Below are positions 1-10,320 of a DNA stretch of 24,779 nt, in pieces. The notes below the pieces were generated by a model. That model was not told the origin of the DNA and ran no database searches. It saw nothing but the letters and a program-made list of their open reading frames with translations. Every line of letters starts with the position of its first letter. The stretch's first letter is position 1. Source of the stretch: Saccoglossus kowalevskii (lineage: Eukaryota > Hemichordata > Enteropneusta > Harrimaniidae); contig NW_003156733.1 in NCBI RefSeq assembly GCF_000003605.2, positions 905,809-930,587 on the forward strand. Reading direction: 5' to 3'. The position numbers were made by a program, and so were the translations under genes.

Positions 1-49
<49 letters not shown>
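1..49. repeat. (TA)n dinucleotide microsatellite, cut by the window edge
   Basis: The window opens in an uninterrupted TA dinucleotide run of at least 49 bases that ends in a TTTCTC break. Its true length is unknown because it continues off the left edge. It has no coding potential. Confidence 0.97.
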
Positions 50-51
<2 letters not shown>

Positions 52-3000
52 CTCATATATAATACTGTTGGAGATATCGATGTGCTATAGAAGTTCCATA
101 CCCTGTCTATACATTTACACAGTGACATATCAGATGGAAGATGCCTACAATATACGTATTTTATAACGGATATGGGTAATATAATACTTTATATGGAGAG
201 TGTGCAAACAGTAAACATACACAAATATGATTTAAAAATCGTCTGCCTTTAGTGCTGTATTTTGCTTTTTTTAATTATATTTGTAACTATTTATCTTGTC
301 AAGATAACTTATCAATTCAGGTCAATTTTAGATCTAAGAAGCGTTTCATAAAAATAATACGGATGTGAATATCATGGTCACGTGGCTAGTTGAAATTATG
401 TTTTTTTTTTTTGTTTATATAATCAAATTATTTATTATTATATTATATGGACGTGTACCATAGCTAGACCATGTGGACACCACGAGGGTGCGCACAATAC
501 TTTTATATTCTTTAAATGATTTATTGGTCACGGTGGTGTCGTATAAATCTACGTCTTGACCTGACATGACTCCTTTCCACAGTTCCATCGCATGGTGGGC
601 AGCAAGGAACATTTTCTCCTACAAATACTGATACATCCACCGCATCCAGACCATTCTGTTATAATAGCGGCCTGTTTTCAGCGGTTTGCTATTTGAAGAA
701 GGGGCTGTGAGTTTTGCGTTGTTTTCAGAAAACCCGTAATCACTGCACTCACGTACGTGTACCCCATTTGCCATCGATCACTGGCATTTGGCGGGAACTG
801 CTAAATACTAAAATCCACAAGGTAAGTCGGACTCGCTTTTTAACGCATAATTTAATACCCTGATTAGAAAATCAGAGTACAGTTGACGCTGCAATGAGTC
901 AAGCTTGATACCATATAATTAGTCATACTACCTGATAGTATACAAAATTATAATGTATCGTGCGATCTATTCAAGTCAAAGTTAGCGTACCTGGTAGTAG
1001 TAAGTCGCATGTTAACAGATGCGTATCATTGTTCAGTTTGCATTTGAGTGTTTGGGTTGCAGTCTGAGTGTACGATTTTCTTCGAATTGCGATTGCTTTT
1101 ACAACTGTGATCATTTCTTGGCCAAACCTATTTCACGCACTTGTTGGCTAAAAAATAATTTTTTGCTCAAAATGAAAGTTCAGGCCTTATTGGAAACACC
1201 ACACGTGCACATGTGTTTCAGCACGTAGCCCATGTAGGTGAATACTCTCGCCAATATATTTGGGCTAATCACAGTCTACATAACGCTCAACAGCTTACCG
1301 CTTCTGGGAGCAAAACGATATACACAGTGGACGCAGACGTTTCAGAAAAATGGCGGTCATTCATTTATCACTACGTTTCATAAATGAAGTTTGAGTACAA
1401 CAAAAAACAACTGACTGTCTCGGAAAGCAACAACCTGAATGCGATCCCACCGAAATTTGCGAATCTGCATTGTACGACAATCGGAGTAATTTATTAATAC
1501 TAAAATTTGCTCCGTTTTGTGGGGGCATATTGTTAAGACTTAGTCATGTTCCCACGGCTATCGGTGCGAGCAGTCATGCTATTTCAAGAGTGCCAGGACC
1601 CCCCCCCCCTACGATCCCTTTTCCATGTATAAACAGCACTATTCAATATAAATTAAAATTGCTTCGCGGGTGTTATCGACTCATTGAGAAACTATACATG
1701 TCGTTTAAAATAGAATAATGCAGCCTCTACTGCCTTCTGCGTCGTAGTCAACCCAATTGTTTGAGAGAATAAGCAACTGGTGCTTTCCAAAAATGGCTCA
1801 GTGGTATAGCTGAGAAAATTTGGCACATTTACCAATGTGACTGTAACGCCATGAATAATGACGGGGTGCCATAAATAATAACGTGACGGTATACTTTCGT
1901 CGCTATGGTTAATATCGGTTGCCCGGCAACTGTCGTCGAATGATCGGAATAACTTCTTATTTATATATACGTAAGTGTCGTGCAATATTTGTCAGCCAAT
2001 CAACGTCGTACGCTGATAATGGTTACACGTGGAAAGTGGTCATAATTGTCAAAAACTTAATTTACAACAAATAAATTCATATTACTAGATCATAATCGAG
2101 TTGGTTTCAGTAGATCATTTTTTCTCGATAAAATATTATGCGAGGGTTTATTTTCCGAAAGCCCGGTCATTGCGAAAGCCGGGTTATCACGAAACAAACA
2201 AAAAACATTTTAGACGCCCTCTCATGACACCGGTGATGATTATCACGGTCTGGGTCCCAGTGCCTGATATAGTGATTGGCGGGCTTATTGTTTTTGTAAG
2301 TGCACCCGCCGGTAGTTTTGGTCAGTTTTAAACATTTCTCTAAGGTTATACGATTCTTCTATATTTAACCAACATACAATGAAAATGCATTCGGGAATCC
2401 TCAGCGATACGACAGTTGTGACACCCGCTTTCATCGGCGTGCTGTCTGACACCGGCCCGTCACCTTGAAAAGTATACGCATGCTCTGCTCATCAAATCAT
2501 GACGTATGTACGTTACGCGAAATTGTGATGTCATTGAAATGCTCGTTAATATTAATAGCAGGAGAATCCTTGTAAGGAATACATGTCTGTTGTTAGTTTC
2601 GCGGTAACACGACTTTGGCGGTAACCAGGCTTTCGCCGTTTACACACTCACATAATATTTTATCACTCAAATGATATTTATTTATTGACAAACTACCAAA
2701 AAAACAAAATAAGAGACTGTATGCAAGTCTGGAAGATCCATCACCCAAATTATTGAGCAGACAATGCAAATAAATGTGATATTTCAGTACTAGTTTTTTT
2801 GGGTTTATTTCACGATTAGTGTTGGTGCTATGAAATAAATTACCTGCATTGTTAATAATTAGTGACTGTTTACTCAATCGTCGTGAAATCTCCGCACTCG
2901 ATGTTTTTTTTATGTAAGCCGTGGTAAAATACACATACATTGTACTTTTCACTAGCTTGCAATAATGCTAATCAGCGCGTCCCCGGTACCAAGCAATCTA

Positions 3001-3403
3001 CTGAACAAGAAATGAACGATCTGTAGTCTCCCCCGAGAAACACGAGCTGATTGGTCATTTGCATTCGTGACGTGTTCATAAGAATAATCATAACACGCAG
3101 TTACGCAAATACGGACCTTGTATATAAATTGTGCTGGTTGTTGTGAAACGAAACACGGGCTGAGCATGAATTTGTGTTGCATTGCATTCAACTGTATTAC
3201 TATAAATTGTGTTTCAATTTGGCAATAGATGACAGAATGGGTAAATAAGGTGCCAAGGTTGTCAAAATGGCCTACCCAACTTTCTGGCATCACGTAATTG
3301 ATTATTTTTCGTTCTATCTCTGTTTTACCAAGCCTCGCTGCACACTAGTGTTTGGACATAACTTCAGTTAGTTTGACTTCGTATACATTTCCATCTTTTA
3401 CAG
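50..3403. other. Non-coding region upstream of the first transporter gene
   Basis: I see no convincing coding exon on either strand here. The open frames are short, lack recognisable domains and read like chance. The stretch includes a C9 homopolymer near 1601-1609. The only signal that could belong to the downstream gene is a strong splice donor at 822 (AAG|GTAAGT), listed separately. Promoter elements of the first SLC34 gene probably lie within this stretch, but no single site is clear. Confidence 0.6.
640..821 (+). promoter_or_regulatory. Candidate 5'UTR exon and donor of SLC34 copy A
   Basis: A near-perfect donor, AAG|GTAAGT, ends a possible exon at 821. The first coding exon of copy A is preceded by a good acceptor at 3402-3403, so copy A needs an upstream non-coding exon, and this is the best donor I noticed 5' of it. 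A TTATAATA-like stretch near 659-666 could be a weak TATA element. The sequence just before the donor contains no ATG, which suits a leader exon. The start coordinate is a guess. Only transcript data could confirm the link. Confidence 0.25.
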
Positions 3404-3422
3404 ACTCGGCGAATGTGACATC
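3404..3422 (+). promoter_or_regulatory. 5' leader segment of copy A with start-stop uORF
   Basis: A pyrimidine-rich acceptor (TCTTTTACAG, AG at 3402-3403) opens the exon at 3404. Within the 19-nt leader part there is an ATG immediately followed by TGA (3413-3418), a minimal start-stop upstream ORF, four bases before the main ATG at 3423. The main ATG has A at -3, a favourable context. Such start-stop elements can stall ribosomes and lower initiation downstream in other eukaryotic mRNAs. That this one does so is inference. Confidence 0.5.
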
Positions 3423-3744
3423 ATGTCTGACAGAATTTGTCTACCGAAGCATTATCATCCAAACGAAGGCAAGAGCATTGGATGTGATGGGGATTCAGAA
3501 CAAAAAATAAACGGTGATGCAGTACCTTACAGTAAACCGGGTGAGAAGAAATTATCAGTATTCCAGTGCCATGACAATGCTGTATATCACGACGAGGAAT
3601 CCTATTTACAACATGTAACGATTATAGTCCCGTTTGCTGAGGATATCCATGAGTCCAACGCATCAACCAATGAAGAAGAAGTACACAGCGATCCATGGAA
3701 TGTAATGAATAATGATTTAAAAAACGATGAACCTAATTGGTCAG
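3423..3744 (+). CDS. Copy A coding exon 1 (N-terminal cytosolic tail)
   Basis: This exon encodes residues 1-107 plus the first base of codon 108, and ends TCAG|GTAATT (phase 1). The tail is hydrophilic and acidic and contains no membrane segment. Its last part carries DPWNV and NWS, the most conserved N-terminal tail element of SLC34 proteins. Reading past the donor gives a short unrelated tail and a stop at 3786-3788, so splicing here is required. Confidence 0.88.
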
Positions 3745-4295
3745 GTAATTATAATGAGTTATTGTGTCATTTTATTTCCAATAGCTGAATGATAAGTAAT
3801 AAGGAATGTTACGAACACTCTCACCCCACCCAAAAACATTGACGATTTGGTTTTATTTGTTTTCAGATCTGAGCATCAGAGGAAAAGTGAAGCGACTTGC
3901 ACTAGGATTCCTAAAAATAATCTTATTAGCAGCGCTTCTGTACATGTTTATTTGTTCATTGGATGTCATGGGCTCCGCGTTCACTCTTCTCGGGGGCACA
4001 GCAGCGGGGGAGGCGGTCTCCGACAGCGAACTCTTAAACAATCCGATAGCAGGTCTGATGATCGGAGTTCTGATGACGGCCTTACTACAAAGTTCAAGTA
4101 CAACTACATCAATTATAGTTTCCATGGTAGCATCAGACAGTGAGTACGGTTTTGTTGTACTAATTCAGTAATGTTTAGTTTAGCCGCTAAGTTTAAAAAC
4201 AATAAAACTTGCGTTAAAACAAACAAACAAACAAACAAACAAACAAACAAACAAACAAATAACTAAATAAATAAATAAATAAATAAATAAATACA

Positions 4296-4339
<44 letters not shown>

Positions 4340-6595
4340 ACGGTAATAGTACAAAAAGATTCGGTCATGAAAATAGCAATCAGCTCCATTACAATGTAAA
4401 TTTATTGAGCAAAAGTGATTATTATTCAAACTTTTTAATTGAAAATTGGGTCGTAAATCTTTTTTTTCTTTCAGTCCTTGGTGTTCAGCAATCTGTGCCG
4501 ATAATAATGGGTGCTAACATCGGAACTTCAGTAACCAACACTATTGTCGCAATGGGACAGGTAGGCGAACGTGACCAATTTCGACGAGCATTTGCTGGGG
4601 CTACTGTCCACGATTGTTTCAACTGGCTTTCTGTGATTATACTTCTACCGCTGGAGGTCGCCACCTCATACCTCTACAGACTCACAGGAGCTATCGTTGG
4701 TACAACGACTGCTGACGCTAACGAAGAGTTGTCCGTTGATTTTTTGAAAGTGATTACCAAACCACTCACAAATTTAATTATACAGGTAGGTTTGATGTTA
4801 TTTATTCGAGCGATGTTGATTCATGTGTACTTTAAACGTGGACAAATGCGCTCCCTCGTGCGTTAGTTACTGAAATTGTATTCGTCGGCGAGGACAGCAG
4901 CTGACACCAATCACGTTTTATTCAGCCGTCATATCTTTTTGTCTACCCACCTGTCGATTAGACGAGATTACTCTTTGCTTTAGTGTTCAGAGAATCGTGA
5001 AGGTACAATAGGCTACAAATCTGTGTGGTGTTTCCATGAATTTTAAAGGGGAATTTAGCTAGAAAGCAATTTCTTATTTTAAAAGAACATTTTAACTTTA
5101 AAATATTCGTAAAACCGTAAAGATTGTAGTCTATGGAAATATAATTAGGTGGTAAGGGACTTGTGTTCCACATTGAAATACAGTCGGATGATTCAGTAGT
5201 AGACATATTACGTGATTTGGGGAATAATTACTAAATTATGTTTCATTGTTGATTATGTCATTTTGCTGCTACGCTCAAACAAGCTATATACTCGAAGAAA
5301 TAATCTTATCTTTTACGAACACATAAATACATATTTCTCTAATCTAACAGCTGGACAAGAAACTGATTAACGACATCGCGTTAGGAGTAGTAGAATCCGA
5401 AGACGTCAGTCTAGTTAAAAGATGGTGTGAAACAGAGGACTTGTATATTAATGTGACCAGAACGGTAAACGGAAGTGTCGTCACGGAAGAAATAACAAAT
5501 GGAACAATTTACGTTGAAAGATGTAAGTGTGTATCATAAGCACACCTAATATTGGACTTTGATACACCCGGCAAACTGTTGTTCCAATTATGACTCCTGC
5601 TCCTAAATATTCACAGCAATATGTCCAATTGATACTAATTATACGTTAATTTGTGTTTCTCTGTATTATAAAACATTCTCTGATAATTATCTCAAATTGA
5701 TTTCTTTTATATCGTTGGTAATGCATCTCTTTTAATTGTGAATGTATTTATACTTTTGTTTTTAGGTGTCCATATATTCGCCAAGACGACGCTAAACGAT
5801 GCGGTTATCGGTGCTATTCTACTCATTGTATCGTTGTCCTTCATGATGGCATGTCTTGTCCTACTCGTCAAACTACTCCAGTCGATGTTAAAAGGAAATA
5901 TCGCGAAATTGACGAAGAAAGTGATCAATGCTAATTTTCCCGGTAAACTTTCATTTCTAACGGGCTACTTTGCAATCCTGGTAGGAGCTGGACTAACCAT
6001 GTTACTGCAGAGCAGTTCAGTCTTCACGTCGACTTTGACGCCTCTGGTCGGAGTTGGGGTGGTGACGCTTGAAAGGACGTACCCGCTGACGCTTGGTGCA
6101 AACATCGGTACTACCATAACAGGGCTATTAGCGGCATTGGCGAGCGCGGATTCCAAGGATTTCCAGGACGGTCTACAAATCGCTCTGTGTCATTTTTTCT
6201 TCAATATATCGGGTATAATCCTGTGGTACCCAGTTCCGCTTTGCCGGAGAATTCCGATAAAATTGGCGAAAATGCTCGGAAACACTACGGCAAAATATAG
6301 ATGGTTTGCTAGTTTGTACATTTTGTTGGTTTTCTTCCTATTACCCGGTGTCGTGTTTGCATTGTCGGTGGCAGGATGGCAATATTTAGTAGCATTTGGA
6401 GTTCCATTTCTAGCTTTACTGGTGTTTGTCATCACCGTTAACGTCCTCCAAAGTAAAAAGCCGAACTGTCTACCAAGAATTCTGCGTAATTGGGATTTTT
6501 TACCATTGTGTCTTCATTCACTGGAACCACTAGATCGTCTTATTTCCAAACTGCGACACATGTGTAATTGCTTCAGTTGTCGACATAGTACGTGA
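3423..6595 (+). CDS. SLC34 sodium-dependent phosphate cotransporter, copy A (5 coding exons, 635 aa)
   Basis: This gene encodes a type II Na+/Pi cotransporter, a plasma-membrane protein that couples Na+ entry to HPO4(2-) uptake. Joining 3423-3744, 3867-4139, 4475-4785, 5351-5522 and 5766-6595 gives an uninterrupted 635-aa protein. That is close to the family's usual 600-690. Intron phases are 1, 1, 0, 1, all with GT-AG ends. Visible landmarks are: an N-terminal cytosolic tail ending in the family DPW...WS signature (residues ~89-107), first-repeat QSSS at 182-185, GANIGTS at 211-217, AGATVHDCFNW at 239-249, a large extracellular loop with C328/C360 and N-glycosylation sites N336, N342 and N352, second-repeat QSSS at 441-444, GANIGTT at 470-476, then several hydrophobic segments and a short tail with a C-N-C-F-S-C cluster. 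The ATG at 3423 is the first after the acceptor that opens a long frame, apart from the start-stop ATG at 3413. A and D in AGATVHD match electrogenic members. Whether it corresponds to SLC34A1, A2 or A3 cannot be stated; the duplication probably post-dates the vertebrate split. Confidence 0.95.
3867..4139 (+). CDS. Copy A coding exon 2 (first membrane segment and first QSSS motif)
   Basis: The acceptor TTTTCAG is at 3860-3866, and the exon ends ACA|GTGAGT (phase 1). It encodes residues 108-198. There is a long hydrophobic helix (~118-143), then a GG-rich stretch and the LLQSSSTTTSI motif. In this family that motif lies in the first inverted repeat and forms part of the Na+/phosphate-binding region. 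Confidence 0.92.
4220..4337 (+). repeat. Compound tetranucleotide microsatellite in copy A intron 2
   Basis: About ten CAAA units (to ~4258) run directly into about eighteen AAAT units, interrupted once by an ATAC unit near 4291-4295. It lies inside the intron 4140-4474. The long minus-strand open frames here (Leu/Tyr/Ile/Phe repeats) are artefacts of this repeat. It is likely to be length-polymorphic. Confidence 0.95.
4475..4785 (+). CDS. Copy A coding exon 3 (first-repeat core)
   Basis: The acceptor follows a strong T-rich tract (CTTTCAG at 4468-4474), and the exon ends ATACAG|GTAGGT in phase 0. It encodes residues 199-302. It holds GANIGTSVTNT, the RRAFAGATVHDCFNWLSV segment and the following hydrophobic stretch. 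D245 in AGATVHD is the position that is Asp in electrogenic SLC34A1/A2 and Gly in electroneutral SLC34A3. Confidence 0.93.
5351..5522 (+). CDS. Copy A coding exon 4 (extracellular loop)
   Basis: The acceptor is CTAACAG at 5344-5350, and the donor is AGAT|GTAAGT at 5523 (phase 1). It encodes residues 303-359, the large extracellular loop. It starts LDKKLI, a motif also seen in vertebrate SLC34A2, followed by KRWC (C328) and three N-glycosylation sequons (NVT, NGS, NGT). C328 probably pairs with C360, which is split across the next intron. The exon is too short to stand out without the paralogue for comparison. Confidence 0.88.
5766..6595 (+). CDS. Copy A coding exon 5 (second repeat and C-terminal tail)
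   Basis: The acceptor TTTTTAG ends at 5765, and the split codon T|GT completes C360. The exon runs to the stop at 6593-6595 and encodes residues 360-635. It contains the whole second repeat (LLQSSSVFTS, PLTLGANIGTTITG, CHFFFNISGIILWYP), the last helices and a short basic and Cys-containing tail. Vertebrate SLC34 genes split this part among several exons, so one exon here is a notable gene-structure difference. Confidence 0.94.
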
Positions 6596-6725
6596 TTAAG
6601 TATAAGTTTTAGTATGTTAGTTTAGTTATATGTTTTCCAATTAAATCAAAGCTGTTTCTTCAGTGTGTATTCTTCTTCGGAGTTATTGTCTTATTAATTG
6701 TTACTAGTACATTTCTTTACGTGCA

Positions 6726-6731
6726 AATAAA
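6726..6731 (+). terminator. Poly(A) signal of copy A
   Basis: A canonical AATAAA lies 131 bases after the copy A stop codon. The sequence downstream is T/G-rich (TGTCGTTGTATGCGTGTGTG, ~6766-6785), consistent with a downstream element. A weaker AATTAAA lies earlier, near 6638. Confidence 0.7.
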
Positions 6732-7751
6732 ATTTCTAGACGTAACTTTGTATCATACATCAGTCTGTCGTTGTATGCGTGTGTGCCAGTGTCGGTGTCA
6801 AAATACGTTTTTAGAACTCCTGGTAGCTTCATTCTGCACCGTATAATTTATAGAAAAGAAGAATAATGACTCATCGCCAATCAGATGATGCGGTTATTAT
6901 TTGCAAGCTGGTAATAGTCGTCTTAGTTGAGCACAAGAGTTCAGTCTAGTAAAAGTGCCAATTGTTTAGCCAAAAGCAAAAGTCCAATCAACGTCCCTGC
7001 GAAGCACTCCGACTCAAAGCCAAGGTGACCCAAATTGATGCGACTTGACGATAAGCCGAAAACAGCTTCCCGTATTTAATTCGTATCGACTTTTTCGTGC
7101 AATTCTTTTCAATCAGGTCGACACCATTAAATGTGTAGTTTTACGTAGTGAGCTCAAGTATTACATATGTTAGTAGAAATTGACCTTACTTTGTCCAGCC
7201 CCACGTATCACCCACGTGGACACCGTTTAGTTTTATTACCTAGTAATTATTTTTATTGAAATTGTCGCGTACATGTGGACCACGTTTGGAGAGCATGTGC
7301 TCTACACATGACGAGTGGTAGGAATGTGTTATCCGTCATTTCGATTAGATTCAAATTAATAAACCACTTAAACCACCATAAATAGACATGTAAACATGCT
7401 TTCGTTTGATGTAAATTCCAAAGTTACTTTTAACGTTACCGTAAATGAGATGTGAACTTGAGAGGACTGTAAATTCTCCTTCGACGACTAAAAAAATAAA
7501 TAGGTGGTTCGAACCCAACTTTCTATCGTGGTAGCTGCTGTTACGAGCGGGTTCCCGATGTTGCAATAACTTTCTGGTTCCTATTGTTACAGTAACGGAA
7601 ATACTATGAGACGCAAATAACTAACACAGGCACGATATTCAGTTGTGTGCATTGTATATTATGCAAAATACAACTGACAACTTCGACTAGTACATATTTG
7701 TTTAATAACAGTACTAGTAGTACAGAGTTTGCGGTCAAAATGAATACCTGC

Positions 7752-7911
7752 TATAAATACCGTGGTATTTGAATAGCAGTGACATAGGCGCAAAGTCCAT
7801 GGAGACGTTGAAACAGAGGCGGAGCTGATCCGTGATTCGCCGTATTAGCTGCCAGCCAGGTCCCCTCCTTTAAAACGGGGTCAACCAGAGTTCCATAAGT
7901 CAGCTTACTCG
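7752..7911 (+). promoter_or_regulatory. Candidate TATA promoter and leader exon
   Basis: TATAAATA sits at 7752-7759. About 155 bases later comes a good splice donor (CTCG|GTGAGT at 7912), with sequence less AT-rich than its surroundings in between. This is the layout of a TATA promoter followed by a non-coding first exon. It lies about 1 kb past the copy A poly(A) signal, so it could drive copy B through a long leader intron. No coding frame supports it, and the combination could be chance. Confidence 0.2.
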
Positions 7912-10199
7912 GTGAGTGTTCCTGTTCAAGTGATGAAGACTTCGAAATCCGACACTGGGCACTATGTATGTGGTTTTACTTTCTTGGGAATTTCTCAGAC
8001 CATGTTTCCACCGTCCACTGAACCCCATACCGGTGACAATCATCAAAGGTGCCGCAAACCTAACGGTGCCGAAGGTTGAGCGGTTCGCCAGACGCCCGCG
8101 AGGCTGAATAAAACTAGCGCAGCGGCAAGATACTGGAACAGATTCTACATAGCACTGCTCAATCTTAGCCATTTTATTAGCCGAGCTGCAAGGTATAAGA
8201 TACAAGATACAGGCTCACAAGACATGTCAAGTTACGTAGCTTTACAATGCCGTTTTTTTTGTGCACTCTGTGTAATATAAATGTGATGATCAGATCAGAA
8301 ACAAATGACTCGGATATACACGACACACCTGATAAAATGCATGTGTAATATCACGGGCCACTCCTTGCATATTCTTGTCGGTCGCCTGCTTAGATCATTT
8401 GGTCGAGTACCTATTACACAGGTAAGCTGATCGGAAGAAATGTGATTCGTGTTCTAGGTGTGGCTACTAGAAAAAAAAGCGTGCTTGAGCCTGAAAATAC
8501 CTGATTAAACTGTAAACGCGGACAGTGCCAGTGTGTATCAACGCAAAAAAAAAAACGCTATTCAATTTTACTAGTGAACACGAAGAAACTGGCCAATTCT
8601 GGATAGTACTTTCGTTATCTGATAAAGAAGGCATGGTTAGAATAACAGCAACAAGACAAAGAGTGGTATCCAAACAAACTGATGATATCATTTTATTATA
8701 TGTACGGGTCATTGGTCCATTGTCTTTCTTTCTACAAAAGCAGTTACATGACACACGCACCCGTACGCTGTGAAAGCACGGAACCCGCAATTGGACAGCA
8801 GAAAAAGCAACTTAAACTCACCAATTCACTGTACTGCTTCATTTGAGTCACTTATATTCAGTCGCTATCGTCAATGAACCGTTGATTGGGCGATGCATGC
8901 AGTGTATTCATACTGAAACAATTAATAATATATTTACGGATACTTTTGTTTTTGGGACGTTTTGTCCGGACACAACATTTAGTGAATTCCTCCTGATCTA
9001 GTGAGAATCTTCATTTATAAACAAGTATTAAATTATTAATCTTATAAAATATGAAAAACAAATATTCCAAATTTCAAGAGAATACAACACACAATAAAAC
9101 CTGCACCCTGAATATAGTGTCTTCACCTAAAGCTATTAACACACAAGTGCATACTTCGTAAAACAATTTTGACATTGACATTGACCTTCAGCTTGAGCGA
9201 ATACAATACAATGAAGGTGGCAAAAAGAATGAGAATTGTCGAACTGAGAGGGCGTTCCTCTCAAAAATGTCTAACCAACTAATTTCTACAGTATATCACC
9301 AAAGCTGGTCGTATATGTCAATATAACGTTTACAATGTGTAAAGCTACACCCGATATATAGTCTGTAACCATTTATGAAATTAACATGATGAAATTAACA
9401 AATTATTAACATAATGGAAGCATTGGAGTTTTTATGAATGACCCTCAGTGTAGAATGGATGTATTTAAAACCGCAGGTCCTATACTCAAGCTAGCCGTTT
9501 CCATCCGAATTTTCTTGTTTATTCCTAGCTGACTGCTTCGCTCTGATCGTAAATGCAGACTTTGTGACAGTTAACATGTCTTTTATATCATCAAATGAAT
9601 CGCCCTTAGTAAAATCCATATCACATGTTGTAGCGTGTACTATGAATCATCAAATGCGTTCACCATGATGATTAATACCAAATACCCCCCCCCCCAAAAA
9701 AAAACTTCTTTATCCAGGAGATGAAAGTTACTAAAACGGTTCTATACAGATTTTGAAAGATATCAATCAGAAATGTTTAGGCTAGACTTTTTTTTATTCC
9801 TTGTTTCTCGAGTTTTTATAAGTCAATATTTTTTGAGGAGGGCGGATAAAAATATAATTAATTCTTTTTTCTATTAGATTTGTGTGATTCTCAAAGAATT
9901 GTAAGTGAGATCATTGATCGGAGAGAAGAAATGAAATAAAATGTTATTCCATGTATAACCTGATTGGAAATGTCGCCAATTGTGGCACAATTTTCGGAAT
10001 TAATGAGTTATTTCTCGGTTTTTGACGACAAGTTTCACGGCGTTTCACCACAAATCACGCCGCCGCCATGTTCGCCTAGTATTCTCAAGCAGCACGCAAA
10101 GATTCACTGTCAACCAACGCGCATAAAGTATAGAGCTGCGCGAGACTTCGGTACTTTGATCATGATACTCCCACGAAAATGCAATTTGTATATGTTAGG

Positions 10200-10320
10200 C
10201 GGCGGGCGGAAATAAAATGAAGATAAAAAATATTTTTTTTAGCAATTTTTTTCACTCACAAGTCGGCGGGCGCGAGAAATTACGCTGAAATAAAATTTTA
10301 TTTTTACTTCATTTTCAGCT
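10200..10320. repeat. Imperfect inverted repeat with GGCGGGCG motifs
   Basis: An A-rich arm with AAAATGAAG at 10215-10223 is mirrored by CTTCATTTT about 90 bases later (10308-10316), with more similar A/T-rich sequence inward of each. Each half also carries a nearby GGCGGGCG (10200-10207 and 10265-10272). It could be a small foldback or MITE-like relic, but low complexity makes this uncertain. Confidence 0.35.

Noticed and set aside
4180-4429. Minus-strand frames rich in Leu, Tyr, Ile and Phe
   Set aside because: They are translations of the CAAA/AAAT microsatellite, not proteins.
7440-7566. tRNA-like GGTTCGAACCC box at 7506-7516
   Set aside because: A T-arm cannot be closed properly on either strand, and no matching D-arm or acceptor stem is visible, so it is not called a tRNA.
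7900-8205. 101-codon minus-strand frame in a GC-richer patch
   Set aside because: The composition is interesting, but no family is recognised and the C-terminal part looks random. It is more likely leader or intergenic sequence.
8467-8790. Overlapping open frames on both strands (107 and 82 codons)
   Set aside because: Neither has a recognisable motif, and both contain homopolymer-derived runs. Both strands being open suggests a chance lack of stops.
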